From Cerasicoccus frondis (GTDB lineage: Bacteria > Verrucomicrobiota > Verrucomicrobiia > Opitutales > Cerasicoccaceae), in assembly GCA_031296915.1 (NCBI GenBank), contig JAVDPC010000025.1, forward strand, positions 29,233 through 93,232: 64,000 nucleotides of DNA, read 5' to 3'. A program made the translations under genes and the position numbers. The first letter of the stretch is position 1. Each line of letters begins with the position of its first letter. The notes beneath the pieces were generated by a model, which was not told where the DNA came from, did no database searches, and saw nothing but the letters and a program-made list of their open reading frames with translations. Shown in pieces: positions 54,236 through 63,405 of the stretch.

Positions 54236-56647
54236 ATGAAAGTATCTTTAAACTGGCTAAAAAACTACGTCGATCTCGACGCCTCCGTGGATGAAATCTG
54301 CGAGGCCCTGCCGATGATCGGCCTCGAAGTAGAGTCCGTTCAAACAACCGGCATGCCCCAGATCGACAACCTTGTCGTGGGCGAAGTCCTGAGCCGTGAG
54401 CAGCACCCCAACGCGGACAAGCTTGGCGTTTGCCAAGTGAAGTTTGCGCCCGATCAGGAGCCGACGCAGATCGTCTGTGGCGCTAGTAACTACCAGGTCG
54501 GCGACCGTATCCCGGTTGCCCTCATCGGCGCGAAACTCCCCGGCGACTTCAAGATCAAGAAGAGTAAGCTGCGCGGCGTCGAGTCCAACGGCATGATGTG
54601 CTCCGCGAAAGAGCTCGGCTTGGGCGACGACCACAGCGGCCTGATGATCCTCACGGACCGCCCGGAAATCGGCACGCCGATGAACGACATTTTCAAGGAC
54701 AGCGACACCGTTATCGAGCTGGAGCTGACTGCCAACCGTGGCGACTGCCTGAGCCACATTGGTGTGGCGCGCGAGCTCGCGGCTTACTTCGGCAAGGAGC
54801 TGAAGACGCCCGAGGTTAAGGCGGCAGCAGGGCAGGGAACAGGCCTGCTTTCCACGGTCGAAGTCACGACCGACGCTTGCCCGCTCTACACCGCGTGGAG
54901 CATCAAGGGCGTGAAGATTGCCCCGAGCCCCGAGTGGCTCAAGAAGGCGTTGACCGCCATTGGCCAGCGCTCGATCAACAACGTGGTCGACGTGACGAAC
55001 TACGTGCTGATGGAAACCGGCCAGCCGCTGCACGCGTTTGACGCGGGCAAGATCAAGGGCGGTAAACTCGTCGTCCGCCAAGCTACCGAAGGCGAGCCGA
55101 TCACTACGCTCGACGAAAAAGCGCGCACCCTTTCCGATAAGATGATGGTCATCGCCGATGCCGAGCGCCCGCTCGTCGTGGCTGGCGTCATGGGCAGCCT
55201 CGATGCCGAAGTCGACGACAACTCGGTGGACATCGTGCTCGAAAGCGCGTGGTTCCAGCCGGGCGCCGTTCGTTGGGCAACGCGTCGTCTCAATCTGTTC
55301 TCCGACAGCTCGCACCGCTTCACGCGCGACGTTGATCCAGCGGGCGTGGACTACGCGGCGAAGCGTGCGATCGATCTGATCATCGAAGTCGCTGGCGGCG
55401 AAGTCGTCGGTGCGCCGATCGTGGTGGGCGAGGCCCCGCGTGGCGACCGCACCATCGAAATTTCTGGCGACTACGTGCGCAAGGTTTGCGGCTTCGACGT
55501 GAAGGACGCCGAGATCGAATCCTCCTTCCAGCGCCTCGGCTTCATTGTCGCGGGCAGTGCTGAAGGCTGGCAGGTCACGGTGCCGAGCTTCCGCCCGGAA
55601 GTTGACCGCCCGATCGACCTTGTCGAAGAATTCATCCGCCTCTACGGGACGGCGAAGATCCCGGAAGGCGCAGTCAAGGCGACCGGTCTCCCGCGCGACG
55701 ACGCGCCGCTCGCGAAATACAATCGCCTCGCCGCCAACCTGTTGGCGTCGAACGGTTTTGCCGAGTGCTCGCACTACACGCTGGTCGATGGCGACCAACT
55801 GGCGCCTTACGAATTCGAAGATCAATACCCGGCGCTCAAGCTGGCGAACCCACTCACGTCCGAGATGGGTCACCTGCGCGCATCGCTGATCCCGGGCCTC
55901 GTCAAGGCGGCTGCGCTCAACCAAAGCCGCGGCAATGCGCCGACGCGTTTCTTCGAAACCGGCCGTGTGTTCCGCAATGGCGGCAAGGACATTTCTGAAA
56001 TCGCTTCCATCGCCTTCGTGTGGCGCGCCGATGCAGAAGGTCGCAAGTGGCGTGAGCGCGGCGCTCCGGATTTCTACTCGGCCAAGGCACTTGTGGAGAA
56101 TCTGCTGAGCCTCGGCGGCTTCAAGTGCCCGAAATGGGACACGACCGACCACCCCGCATGGCAAGATGGCCAAAGCGGTGGCGCCGGTTGCTGGGTGAAG
56201 GCACAGGTGATGGTCCGCGCCGGTCTTTTGGACATGAAGATGCTCAAGGACATGGAAGTCGACGGCCTTTGGCTGGCAGGCGAAATCCTGTTCCTCGCTG
56301 CGCGCCAACCGAAGAACGACAAGGCCGCGCGTTTCCAGGCATTCAGCGATTTCCCTGGCAGTGAGAAGGACCTCGCGCTCGTGGTTGACGCCGAGTTGCC
56401 GGCCGAAAATGTCCGCAAGGAACTCGCCAAGGCAGCGGAGAAATCCACGGCCGGCGCGTTTGGCGTGGACTCCGTGGAGGTGTTCGACGTTTACACCGGC
56501 ACGGGCCTGTCCGAGGGCAAGAAGAGCCTGGCCTTCAGCATCAAATACCGCAGCCCTGAGCGCACGCTCAAGGACAAGGAGGTCAATTCGGCCTTCGCTG
56601 CGGTGCAAAATGCGATGAAGGAAGCGGGTTACGAAGTCCGCAGTTAG
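54236..56647 (+). CDS. pheT: Phenylalanyl-tRNA synthetase beta subunit
   Basis: The 803-residue subunit of the alpha2-beta2 enzyme has the N-terminal MKVSLNWLKNYVDLDASVDE, an OB-fold tRNA-binding domain (ILVGEVLSREQHPNADKLGV-like text), the B3/B4 editing region (GMMCSAKELGLGDDHSGLMI and ANRGDCLSHIGVARELAAYF), a B5 region, and the C-terminal anticodon-binding domain (SIKYRSPERTLKDKEVNSAF). It edits Tyr-tRNA-Phe. It should be co-transcribed with pheS despite the insertion. Confidence 0.97.
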   Translation: MKVSLNWLKNYVDLDASVDEICEALPMIGLEVESVQTTGMPQIDNLVVGEVLSREQHPNADKLGVCQVKFAPDQEPTQIVCGASNYQVGDRIPVALIGAKLPGDFKIKKSKLRGVESNGMMCSAKELGLGDDHSGLMILTDRPEIGTPMNDIFKDSDTVIELELTANRGDCLSHIGVARELAAYFGKELKTPEVKAAAGQGTGLLSTVEVTTDACPLYTAWSIKGVKIAPSPEWLKKALTAIGQRSINNVVDVTNYVLMETGQPLHAFDAGKIKGGKLVVRQATEGEPITTLDEKARTLSDKMMVIADAERPLVVAGVMGSLDAEVDDNSVDIVLESAWFQPGAVRWATRRLNLFSDSSHRFTRDVDPAGVDYAAKRAIDLIIEVAGGEVVGAPIVVGEAPRGDRTIEISGDYVRKVCGFDVKDAEIESSFQRLGFIVAGSAEGWQVTVPSFRPEVDRPIDLVEEFIRLYGTAKIPEGAVKATGLPRDDAPLAKYNRLAANLLASNGFAECSHYTLVDGDQLAPYEFEDQYPALKLANPLTSEMGHLRASLIPGLVKAAALNQSRGNAPTRFFETGRVFRNGGKDISEIASIAFVWRADAEGRKWRERGAPDFYSAKALVENLLSLGGFKCPKWDTTDHPAWQDGQSGGAGCWVKAQVMVRAGLLDMKMLKDMEVDGLWLAGEILFLAARQPKNDKAARFQAFSDFPGSEKDLALVVDAELPAENVRKELAKAAEKSTAGAFGVDSVEVFDVYTGTGLSEGKKSLAFSIKYRSPERTLKDKEVNSAFAAVQNAMKEAGYEVRS

Positions 56648-56696
56648 AAAAGGCAAAATGATAAAAGTAGCCAAAGTTTTTCCTTTTTCCTTTTTC

Positions 56697-57030
56697 TTTT
56701 AATCTTTTTCCTACCATCCCATGGCCCACACCGAAATTGACATCGACAAAGTCGCCAAGCTTGCGCGACTCGACCTCTCAGACGAAGAAAAGCAGACCTA
56801 CGCCGCTCAACTGGGGCAGGTGTTGGAGCACATGGAAAAGCTCAACGCTTTGGACCTGGACGACGTCGAGCCGACCGCGCACTCCTTCCCGTTGAGCAAC
56901 GTGCTCGACGAAGACGTCGCCGAACCGGGCTTCACGCCGGAAGAGGCGCTGCGCAATGCGCCCGCTCAGCGCGAAAACCAAGTCGTCGTGCCAAAGGTCG
57001 TTGAATAAGATTAAAGGAAAAAGATTAAAA
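56697..57030. repeat. 16-bp inverted repeats flanking gatC
   Basis: TTTTAATCTTTTTCCT (56697-56712) and AGGAAAAAGATTAAAA (57015-57030) are exact reverse complements on either side of gatC. Both gaps are otherwise purine/pyrimidine-biased, with several further copies of TTTTTCC or GGAAAAA. They could form a long-range stem or be parts of a repeated intergenic element. Confidence 0.5.
56721..57008 (+). CDS. gatC: Aspartyl/glutamyl-tRNA amidotransferase subunit C
   Basis: The 95-residue product begins EIDIDKVAKLARLDLSDEEK, then LGQVLEHMEKLNALDLDDVE, matching GatC, the small stabilising subunit of GatCAB. The end reads NAPAQRENQVVVPKVVE, the usual C-terminus. The gene precedes gatA as in many bacteria; gatB is not in the window. 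Confidence 0.96.
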   Translation: MAHTEIDIDKVAKLARLDLSDEEKQTYAAQLGQVLEHMEKLNALDLDDVEPTAHSFPLSNVLDEDVAEPGFTPEEALRNAPAQRENQVVVPKVVE

Positions 57031-57059
57031 ATTAAAGTAGGTGTAAGCCGCTGATTAAA

Positions 57060-58520
57060 ATGCCCGAACTTTACGAACAAACCGCTGCTGAATTGAGCGC
57101 CCTGCTGGAGCAGGGGAAGGTGAGCGCCAAGGAAATCATGGCCGCCTTTCTCTCCCGCATCGACAACGTCGAGGGCAAGGTCCGCTCCTTCAATTCCTTC
57201 GACCGTGAAGACGCGCTGCGCCAGGCGGATGAGTCTGATACGCGTCGCGCGGAAGGCCGCGCGCTGAGCCCGCTGGATGGCATTCCGGTGGCGCTGAAGG
57301 ATGTGATCGCGGTCAAGGATCAGCCGCTGACGGCGTCCAGCAAGATCCTCAAGGATTTCGTTTCGCCCTACGACGCGCACGTGACGGAGCTGCTGAAGCG
57401 GCAGGGCGCGGTGCTGTTTGGTCGACTGAATCTGGACGAGTTCGCCATGGGCTCCTCGACGGAAAACAGCGGCTTCCAGCGCACCTGCAATCCGTGGGAT
57501 CTGGAGCGCATTCCGGGTGGTAGCTCGGGTGGCAGCGCCGCCGCAATTGCTGCTTTGGAAGCGCCGCTCACGTTGGGCAGCGACACCGGCGGCTCGATTC
57601 GCCAGCCCGCTTCGCTCTGCGGCTGCGTAGGCATGAAGCCGACCTACGGCCTCGTATCCCGCTATGGCCTGATTGCCTTTGCCTCGTCGTTGGACCAGAT
57701 CGGCCCGTTTGCGAAGTCGGTCGAAGACGCCGCGATTTTGCTGCAAGGCATCGTCGGTCACGACCGACGCGACTCGACCTCGATCAAGATGAAGATTCCG
57801 GATTACCGCGCCGCGCTGACGACCGACAAGAAGTGGCGTCTGGGCGTGCCGAAGGAATACTTTGGCGAAGGTCTCGACCCGGAAGTCCGCGCCGCAATCG
57901 ACGCCGCGATTAAGAGCTACGAAGCGATGGGCCATGAGATTGTGGAAGTCAGCCTGCCGACGACTGACCTCGCCGTGCCGGTTTACTACATCCTCGCGCC
58001 GGCCGAAGCGTCGTCGAACCTCTCGCGCTACGACGGCATCCGCTACGGGCACCGTAGCGCCGAGGCCAAGGACGCGATCGACGTTTACTACAAGAGCCGC
58101 GCCGAAGGCTTTGGCCCGGAGGTGAAGCGCCGCATTATCCTCGGCTCGTACGTGCTTTCCAGCGGCTACTACGACGCCTATTACCTGAAGGCGCAGAAGG
58201 CTCGCACGATCATTCGCAACGACTTCAACGCCGCCTTCGAACAGTGCGACGCGCTGCTAACGCCCACCTCGCCGACGGCCGCGTTTAAGGCTGGTGAAAA
58301 GGCCGACGACCCGCTGTCGATGTATCTTTCGGACATCTTTACGATCAACGTAAATCTCGCCGGTCTGCCGGGCATCAGTGTGCCTTGCGGCTTTACGAGC
58401 GGCGGTTTGCCGATCGGCTTGCAGATCATTGGCAAGGCTTTCCAGGAAGCCGAGATGATGGCCATCGCGCATGCTTATGAAAAGCAGCACGATTGGTCAA
58501 AGCGCACGCCTGCGCTTTAA
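57060..58520 (+). CDS. gatA: Aspartyl/glutamyl-tRNA amidotransferase subunit A
   Basis: The 486-residue amidase subunit releases ammonia from glutamine or asparagine for transamidation of mischarged tRNA. The Ser-cisSer-Lys triad is visible as Lys80 (PVALKDVIAVKD), Ser155 (IPGGSSGGSAAA) and Ser179 (GSDTGGSIRQPAS). Because glnS is present in this window, the GatCAB complex of this organism is probably needed for Asn-tRNA-Asn, and possibly not for Gln-tRNA-Gln. Confidence 0.97.
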   Translation: MPELYEQTAAELSALLEQGKVSAKEIMAAFLSRIDNVEGKVRSFNSFDREDALRQADESDTRRAEGRALSPLDGIPVALKDVIAVKDQPLTASSKILKDFVSPYDAHVTELLKRQGAVLFGRLNLDEFAMGSSTENSGFQRTCNPWDLERIPGGSSGGSAAAIAALEAPLTLGSDTGGSIRQPASLCGCVGMKPTYGLVSRYGLIAFASSLDQIGPFAKSVEDAAILLQGIVGHDRRDSTSIKMKIPDYRAALTTDKKWRLGVPKEYFGEGLDPEVRAAIDAAIKSYEAMGHEIVEVSLPTTDLAVPVYYILAPAEASSNLSRYDGIRYGHRSAEAKDAIDVYYKSRAEGFGPEVKRRIILGSYVLSSGYYDAYYLKAQKARTIIRNDFNAAFEQCDALLTPTSPTAAFKAGEKADDPLSMYLSDIFTINVNLAGLPGISVPCGFTSGGLPIGLQIIGKAFQEAEMMAIAHAYEKQHDWSKRTPAL

Positions 58521-58544
58521 ATTAACTTTCAAAGAACGGAGAAA

Positions 58545-59699
58545 ATGAATTTGCCGGCACTTCAACTCAAACCCGGTAAGGGACCTCGCGCGCTGCAGGG
58601 GCACCCGTGGGCCTACCTCAGCGATGTTCGGGAAATGCTGCCGGACAAACTATACGGCAAGGCCGTGGAGCTCAAAGACTCGCGGGGCAAGAGCCTCGGC
58701 GCCGGTCTTTACAACGGGCATTCGCAGATCGTGTGGCGTCGCTATTCGCGCGAGGTCGTGCCATTCAATCGCGCGTATCTGCTGTCTGCGATTGGCGCTG
58801 CGATGGGCCGCCGCCCCGATGAGCCCAACCGCCGCATCGTCTGGTCGGAGGCGGATGGTTTGCCGGGCTTGATCGTGGATCAATTTAGCGATGTACTCGT
58901 GGTGCAATTGCAAACCCTGGGCATGGACGACCACCGTGCGGACATCGAGTCCGTGCTGGTTGAGCTGTTGTCGCCGAAGGAAATCGTTTACCGTAATGAC
59001 GCGCCGAGCCGCCAGAAGGAAGGCCTGAAGCTGGAGTCGTCCACGATGACCGGCGAGCGCCTGCCGGCGCAGTGGTTCGAGATCGATGGCGTGCAGTATT
59101 TCCTCGATCACCTGTCGGGGCAGAAGACCGGATTCTATCTGGACCAGCGCCAAGAGCATTTGCGCATCGCATCGATGGCCAAGGGGCGCCGTGTGCTGGA
59201 CGCGTTTTGCAACCAGGGCGCCTTCGGCTTGCAGTGTGCGAAGGCGGGCGCAGCGTCAGTTTTGGCGCTCGATATCTCCGAAGATTGCATCAAGGCAACG
59301 AAGCTGAACGCTGGCAAAAATCAGCTGGCCGTGGATGCAGAAGAGGCGAATGTTTTCGACTGGTTCACGAAGAACCGTAAAGGCGAATACGACCTGATCG
59401 TGCTCGATCCACCGAGCTTTGCGCGCAACAAGAAGGCCGTGGGCGGCGCGTTGCGCGGCTACAAGGAGCTGAACTTGCGCGCGCTTAATCTCCTCGCGCC
59501 GGGCGGTATTTTGGCGACGTATTCCTGCTCGGCGAGTGTCGGGCTCGAGCAGTTTATCGAGGTGGCTCAACAGGCTGCGAGTGACGCCAAGCGTGATGTG
59601 CGTTTGGTGGAGATCACTGGCCAGCCGGCGGATCACCCAGCGTTACTCAACATGCCCGAGAGCCACTACCTGAAAGGGCTGGTCTTGGAGGCGCGTTAG
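58545..59699 (+). CDS. Class I SAM-dependent rRNA methyltransferase, RlmI type
   Basis: The 384-residue protein has an N-terminal PUA domain (KPGKGPRALQGHPWAYLSDV, VELKDSRGKSLGAGLYN), a central linker and a Rossmann methyltransferase domain with VLDAFCNQGAFGLQCAKAGA as SAM motif I, and LDPPSFARNK near residue 288 as the m5C-family active motif. RlmI methylates C1962 of 23S rRNA, so this protein probably has the same job. It starts 24 bases after gatA and appears co-transcribed. Confidence 0.88.
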   Translation: MNLPALQLKPGKGPRALQGHPWAYLSDVREMLPDKLYGKAVELKDSRGKSLGAGLYNGHSQIVWRRYSREVVPFNRAYLLSAIGAAMGRRPDEPNRRIVWSEADGLPGLIVDQFSDVLVVQLQTLGMDDHRADIESVLVELLSPKEIVYRNDAPSRQKEGLKLESSTMTGERLPAQWFEIDGVQYFLDHLSGQKTGFYLDQRQEHLRIASMAKGRRVLDAFCNQGAFGLQCAKAGAASVLALDISEDCIKATKLNAGKNQLAVDAEEANVFDWFTKNRKGEYDLIVLDPPSFARNKKAVGGALRGYKELNLRALNLLAPGGILATYSCSASVGLEQFIEVAQQAASDAKRDVRLVEITGQPADHPALLNMPESHYLKGLVLEAR

Positions 59700-59746
59700 C
59701 GATTTTTGCGCTTGGAGGGGGGGGGCTTGCTCCCTAGCTTGCTGGG

Positions 59747-60391
59747 ATGGAATCCGAAACCGTAGTCTCGTCGCAGATGTGGATCGCGCTGGCTGTCATG
59801 CTGTTGCTCTTGCTGGGCGGCGTGGTGGCCTCGATCATGTATAGCTTCAAGCTGCATGGGCGCATTGTGCATCAGTTTCGGTTACTCGGGGAAAAATTCG
59901 GCATTGAGCTGGAGATTCCCAAGGCGACGATGGGGGGGCTCTATCGCCGGAATCCCACGCTTTACGGACGCTGCCGTGGGCATGAGATGTCGATTTACCC
60001 GCATGGTTACGGGCTGGACAACACCCGCCAAACCGATGTCGCGGTGCGCATTACGACGCGGGCCAGCGCGAAGCTGCACCTGACTTTGGCCAAGCGCAAC
60101 CTGTCGGGTAAACTGGGTCAAGTCGGCCGCCTCAAGGAGGTGATGACCGGCGACGCCAAGTTTGACGAAGTTTACTCGCTCAAGAGCAATGACGCCGAGG
60201 CGGCGTTGGCGATTTTCAATGAACAATGGCGGGCAAAAGTCGTGGCCGAGTGGCCGGCGGAGGACTCCTTTTTATCGCTGGATAAAAGCATCCTCACACA
60301 CCTGAAGTCTGGGCTGCCTTACGATGACAAGGCGCGCGAGGAGGTCGAAGCGATGGGGGAGTTTTGCCTCGATTTCTCCGAAAATATTTAA
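59747..60391 (+). CDS. Membrane-anchored hypothetical protein
   Basis: The 214-residue product has one transmembrane helix near the N-terminus (about residues 12-34, IALAVMLLLLLGGVVASIMY) and a cytoplasmic domain of about 180 residues with MGGLYRRNPTLYGRCRGHEM and beta-rich text. No family is recognised. Its stop overlaps the end of the convergent TPR gene by four bases. Its frame is used in full and has no competing frame, which supports coding. Confidence 0.6.
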   Translation: MESETVVSSQMWIALAVMLLLLLGGVVASIMYSFKLHGRIVHQFRLLGEKFGIELEIPKATMGGLYRRNPTLYGRCRGHEMSIYPHGYGLDNTRQTDVAVRITTRASAKLHLTLAKRNLSGKLGQVGRLKEVMTGDAKFDEVYSLKSNDAEAALAIFNEQWRAKVVAEWPAEDSFLSLDKSILTHLKSGLPYDDKAREEVEAMGEFCLDFSENI

Positions 60392-61641
60392 AAATCCCGC
60401 GCCAGTATGGTTGGGCCAATCCAACTGAAAGCCACGAGGATATAAATCGCGGTGTCTCGAACCGCGTGGATTTCCGGGATATCGAAACCAGCGAAGTGCA
60501 TGTAGGCTGAGACCAGCAGCAGCGCCATACAGATGAGGGAAATCGTTACGCAGCAAATGAATTTTTTTCCGGTGAAGCGACCGGCGTAGGCTAGGGGGAG
60601 GGTCGTCAACAGGAAGCCAATGCCCGTCAAGAAGAGCGGATTCGGCTCGTAGAGGAAAAAGTAGGACAGCATGATGCCGAAGCCCAGGTAGCAGGTGGTG
60701 GCGACCGCAACGGAAATCCACTTTTGTGACGTGCTCAGAATTCGGCGACCGCGCCGCGAGAGCATGAGCAGCAAGTTGAAAATGGCGTCGCCCGCCCAAG
60801 TCAGGAGGACGAGGCACATCCACAGGCTGACGACGATGCCAGCTGTCATCAGGTAGCCTTTGTCGACGAGCATGCGCCAGGAAATCTGATAAACCAGGTA
60901 AGCGCCAATCAACACGGCGAAACGGCCCATTGGCTTGAGGCCGGACATGAAAAACGAATACGCGAGCAGCGCGCCGTAAATGCTGCTTTTCGCCTTCATG
61001 GCGGCGATCAGACCTTCGCGGGCATGGGGGGAGTTGGGCTCGCGGCTCAATGCTTCGGCAAAGTGATTGAGCGCCGCCTCGCGGTCGCCGACCTGCAAAC
61101 GCGCCCACCCCGCGTTGGTGTGGGTGTAGGCGTCCTCCGGGTCTCGTTTCAGGGCCAGATCGATTGCTTCGAACGCTGAGTCACCGCGGTTCAGGAAGAG
61201 TAAGGCGCGGGCGTGGGCGTTGATGCAGTTGCATTCTTCCGGGTCTCTTTCGAGGCCTTCATTGGCGTAGCGGAGTGCGTTGACCCAGTCGCCATCGGCG
61301 CCGTAAGTCCAGGCCAGCACGCCATAAGTCGCGGCGTTTTCCGGGTCTAGCTTGAGCGCCATTTCACAGTCTGTCCGGGACTGCTTGACCTTCTTCAAGT
61401 CCAGGTAAATGCGGGCGCGTGTGAGGAAGCATTCGGGCTCGTCGGGGGCCATGCCAATGGCGCGGTTGATGGAGTCCAGCGCTTCGGCGGTTTGATTCAT
61501 TTGAATCGCAGCCTGGGCAATGATGATGTTTGCGCCGACGGAATGAGGATCGGTGGCCAGCGCTTCCTGCGCGATGGCCTGGGCCTCCTTGAACCGCTTC
61601 ACGTTGAGCAGTTCCCACGCTCGATGGAGGGTTTGCGACAT
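60388..61641 (-). CDS. TPR protein with C-terminal membrane domain
   Basis: The 417-residue product has several TPR units in the first 220 residues, for example WELLNVKRFKEAQAIAQEAL, TNAGWARLQVGDREAALNHF and ALKRDPEDAYTHTNAGWA. About six transmembrane helices follow (residues about 225-410). It abuts the TPR-AAA gene exactly, with no base between the two, so it is translated from the same transcript. The two proteins may work together at the membrane. No known family is recognised for the membrane part. Confidence 0.75.
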   Translation of the reverse strand: MSQTLHRAWELLNVKRFKEAQAIAQEALATDPHSVGANIIIAQAAIQMNQTAEALDSINRAIGMAPDEPECFLTRARIYLDLKKVKQSRTDCEMALKLDPENAATYGVLAWTYGADGDWVNALRYANEGLERDPEECNCINAHARALLFLNRGDSAFEAIDLALKRDPEDAYTHTNAGWARLQVGDREAALNHFAEALSREPNSPHAREGLIAAMKAKSSIYGALLAYSFFMSGLKPMGRFAVLIGAYLVYQISWRMLVDKGYLMTAGIVVSLWMCLVLLTWAGDAIFNLLLMLSRRGRRILSTSQKWISVAVATTCYLGFGIMLSYFFLYEPNPLFLTGIGFLLTTLPLAYAGRFTGKKFICCVTISLICMALLLVSAYMHFAGFDIPEIHAVRDTAIYILVAFSWIGPTILARDF

Positions 61642-62994
61642 TTAGCGCTTCAGTTTCAGGTGCTCCAGGATTTCATCGTACAGGCCGCTTTGGTTGGCGT
61701 AGAGCGCGTAATTCTTAGCCGTAGCGAACCATTCACGGGTGCTCGGTTTGACACGTTTGGCAGCCTTGAGCAGGTCTTTGGTGTTCAGGGGGACGAGGTC
61801 TCCCCGGGCCATGGCCTCCTCCAGTTTTGCCTCGATGGCGTCATCGACCAAGCCTTTGAGGTCGGCGCCGGAAAACCCGTCCGTCTTCTTGGCAATGGCT
61901 TCGAAGTCGATGCGATCAGCGGGCTTGTTGCGCAGCATGACCTGAAGGATGGCGGCGCGGGCGGGCAGGTCGGGGGGGGGGACGAAGATGATGCGGTCAA
62001 ACCGGCCGGGGCGGCGGAAAGCCGAGTCAAGATGCCAGGGGGCGTTGGTGGCGGCGAGCACGAGCAGGCCGTCGTTGTTGGAGTCGACGCCATCGAGCTC
62101 TGAAAGGAATTGGTTGATGGTGTTGCGGCCGGCGCTTTGCTTGAGGTCGGAGCGGCTGGCGCCGAGGGCGTCTACTTCATCGAAGAAAAGCACGCTGGGC
62201 GTGTGGTGGCGGGCCTGGCTGAAGATTTCGTGCAGGTTTTTTTCGCTCTGGCCGATCCACATATCGAGCACGTCGTGGAGGCCGACGGCCATGAACCGCG
62301 CCTTGACCTCGCCAGCGGTGGCGCGGGCGAGCAGCGTCTTGCCGCACCCGGGTGGGCCATAGAGGAGAATGCCGCCGCCGACGCTTTTGCCGTAGGCCTT
62401 GAACAGCTCGGCATTGGCGATGGGGTGGATGACTTTCATGCGGATCTGGTTCTTTACCTCGTCCATGCCGCCCACGTGATCAAAGGTCATGTCGGGCTCT
62501 TCGCTTTCGAGAAAGCCGGAGCCGGGGATGTCGCCAGCGGGGAGCCGGGGGGGGAGGGCGTCGTCCTCTTCGGGGTCGTCCATGAGGAAGGGAGCGAGTT
62601 CTTCGTCGAGGGATTCATCCTGAAAATCCGGGTAGTCATCCAGCAAGCCACGGTAAACCTTGGCCGCTTTGACGAGCTCGGTGGTTTGGGCGAGCACGCG
62701 GGCGTAGAGCAGCTTGCCGGAGGGCTCCAGGCGATCAGCGCGCTCCAGGGACTCCAGCACGACAAGGGCTTCGGACTGTTTTCCCTGCTGGAAATAGGCT
62801 TCGGCCAGTTGCTCATTGAGCTTGCTGTTGTTGGCCTCGATTTTGAGCGCCTCGCGGAATTCTTCTTCGGCGGCGGCGAATCGCCCGAGTTTCATCAGGC
62901 GGGTTCCCAAATGTTGACGCAGGGCAATGTTCTCCGGTGAGAACGAGAGCGCCTGTCTTAGCGCCTGAATTTCCTCAGGTTCTTCGTTAGCCAT
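61642..62994 (-). CDS. TPR-containing AAA+ ATPase
   Basis: ATG 62994 (MANEEPEEIQALRQALSFSP) is preferred over an upstream in-frame start at 63054. The 450-residue product has two to three TPR-like units at the N-terminus (AEEEFREALKIEANN and following), then a classical AAA module: Walker A GPPGCGKTLLARA near 213, Walker B VLFFDEVDALG near 270, and sensor and arginine-finger text in AATNAPWHLDSAFRRPGRFD. The C-terminal helical segment closes a single AAA ring domain. The type is close to spastin/VCP-like ATPases that remodel protein complexes. It is encoded just before the TPR-membrane gene. Confidence 0.9.
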   Translation of the reverse strand: MANEEPEEIQALRQALSFSPENIALRQHLGTRLMKLGRFAAAEEEFREALKIEANNSKLNEQLAEAYFQQGKQSEALVVLESLERADRLEPSGKLLYARVLAQTTELVKAAKVYRGLLDDYPDFQDESLDEELAPFLMDDPEEDDALPPRLPAGDIPGSGFLESEEPDMTFDHVGGMDEVKNQIRMKVIHPIANAELFKAYGKSVGGGILLYGPPGCGKTLLARATAGEVKARFMAVGLHDVLDMWIGQSEKNLHEIFSQARHHTPSVLFFDEVDALGASRSDLKQSAGRNTINQFLSELDGVDSNNDGLLVLAATNAPWHLDSAFRRPGRFDRIIFVPPPDLPARAAILQVMLRNKPADRIDFEAIAKKTDGFSGADLKGLVDDAIEAKLEEAMARGDLVPLNTKDLLKAAKRVKPSTREWFATAKNYALYANQSGLYDEILEHLKLKR

Positions 62995-63133
62995 AGTAGC
63001 GGATATGCTCACAAACTGAGGCTTAGGGTCAATTCTGTAGTTTTTGAATGTCATCTTACAATAGAGGGGTGAAAGTTCTGGTTTGGTTTTTGATTCATGA
63101 AGGGGGGAGGGGGGAGTGTGAAAGTAATTTGGC

Positions 63134-63405
63134 TAGAGCACTTTTCATCTAGATTGGCCGAGTCAGGTGGGGTAGAGATTGGATGCAGGGCAAGGCGGCT
63201 TTGATTGAGCAGGCTGTAAGCCCGTGATTGAAATGCCAACGCCGCGAACTTCCAATCTGGCCCCAAGCCCTAAACCGAGTGCTTTTCCGCGCCAGCGTTG
63301 TTGGCTTTTCGCTCACAGGCTTCCAGCCTGCGACGCTCAAGCCGCCTTGCTGGACACGAAAAATCACTGCGGCCTGATCGGCCTATCTAGATGAAAAGTG
63401 CTCTA
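63134..63405. mobile_element. 268-bp MITE-like element, copy 2
   Basis: The element runs from GAG (63136) to CTC (63403) between TA dinucleotides, the same length as copy 1 with about 10 differences in 272 bases. The inverted termini and internal CAGGCT-TCC-AGCCTG hairpin are conserved. It lies in an intergenic stretch after the AAA gene and interrupts no reading frame. No transposase is encoded. Confidence 0.85.

Noticed and set aside
54257-56674. An 805-codon frame on the - strand over pheT
   Set aside because: It mirrors the length of pheT and has no recognisable domain; the same explanation applies as for leuS.
52236-58052. Long minus-strand frames over rplT-pheS and gatC-gatA
   Set aside because: They are antisense shadows of conserved translation genes without family matches.
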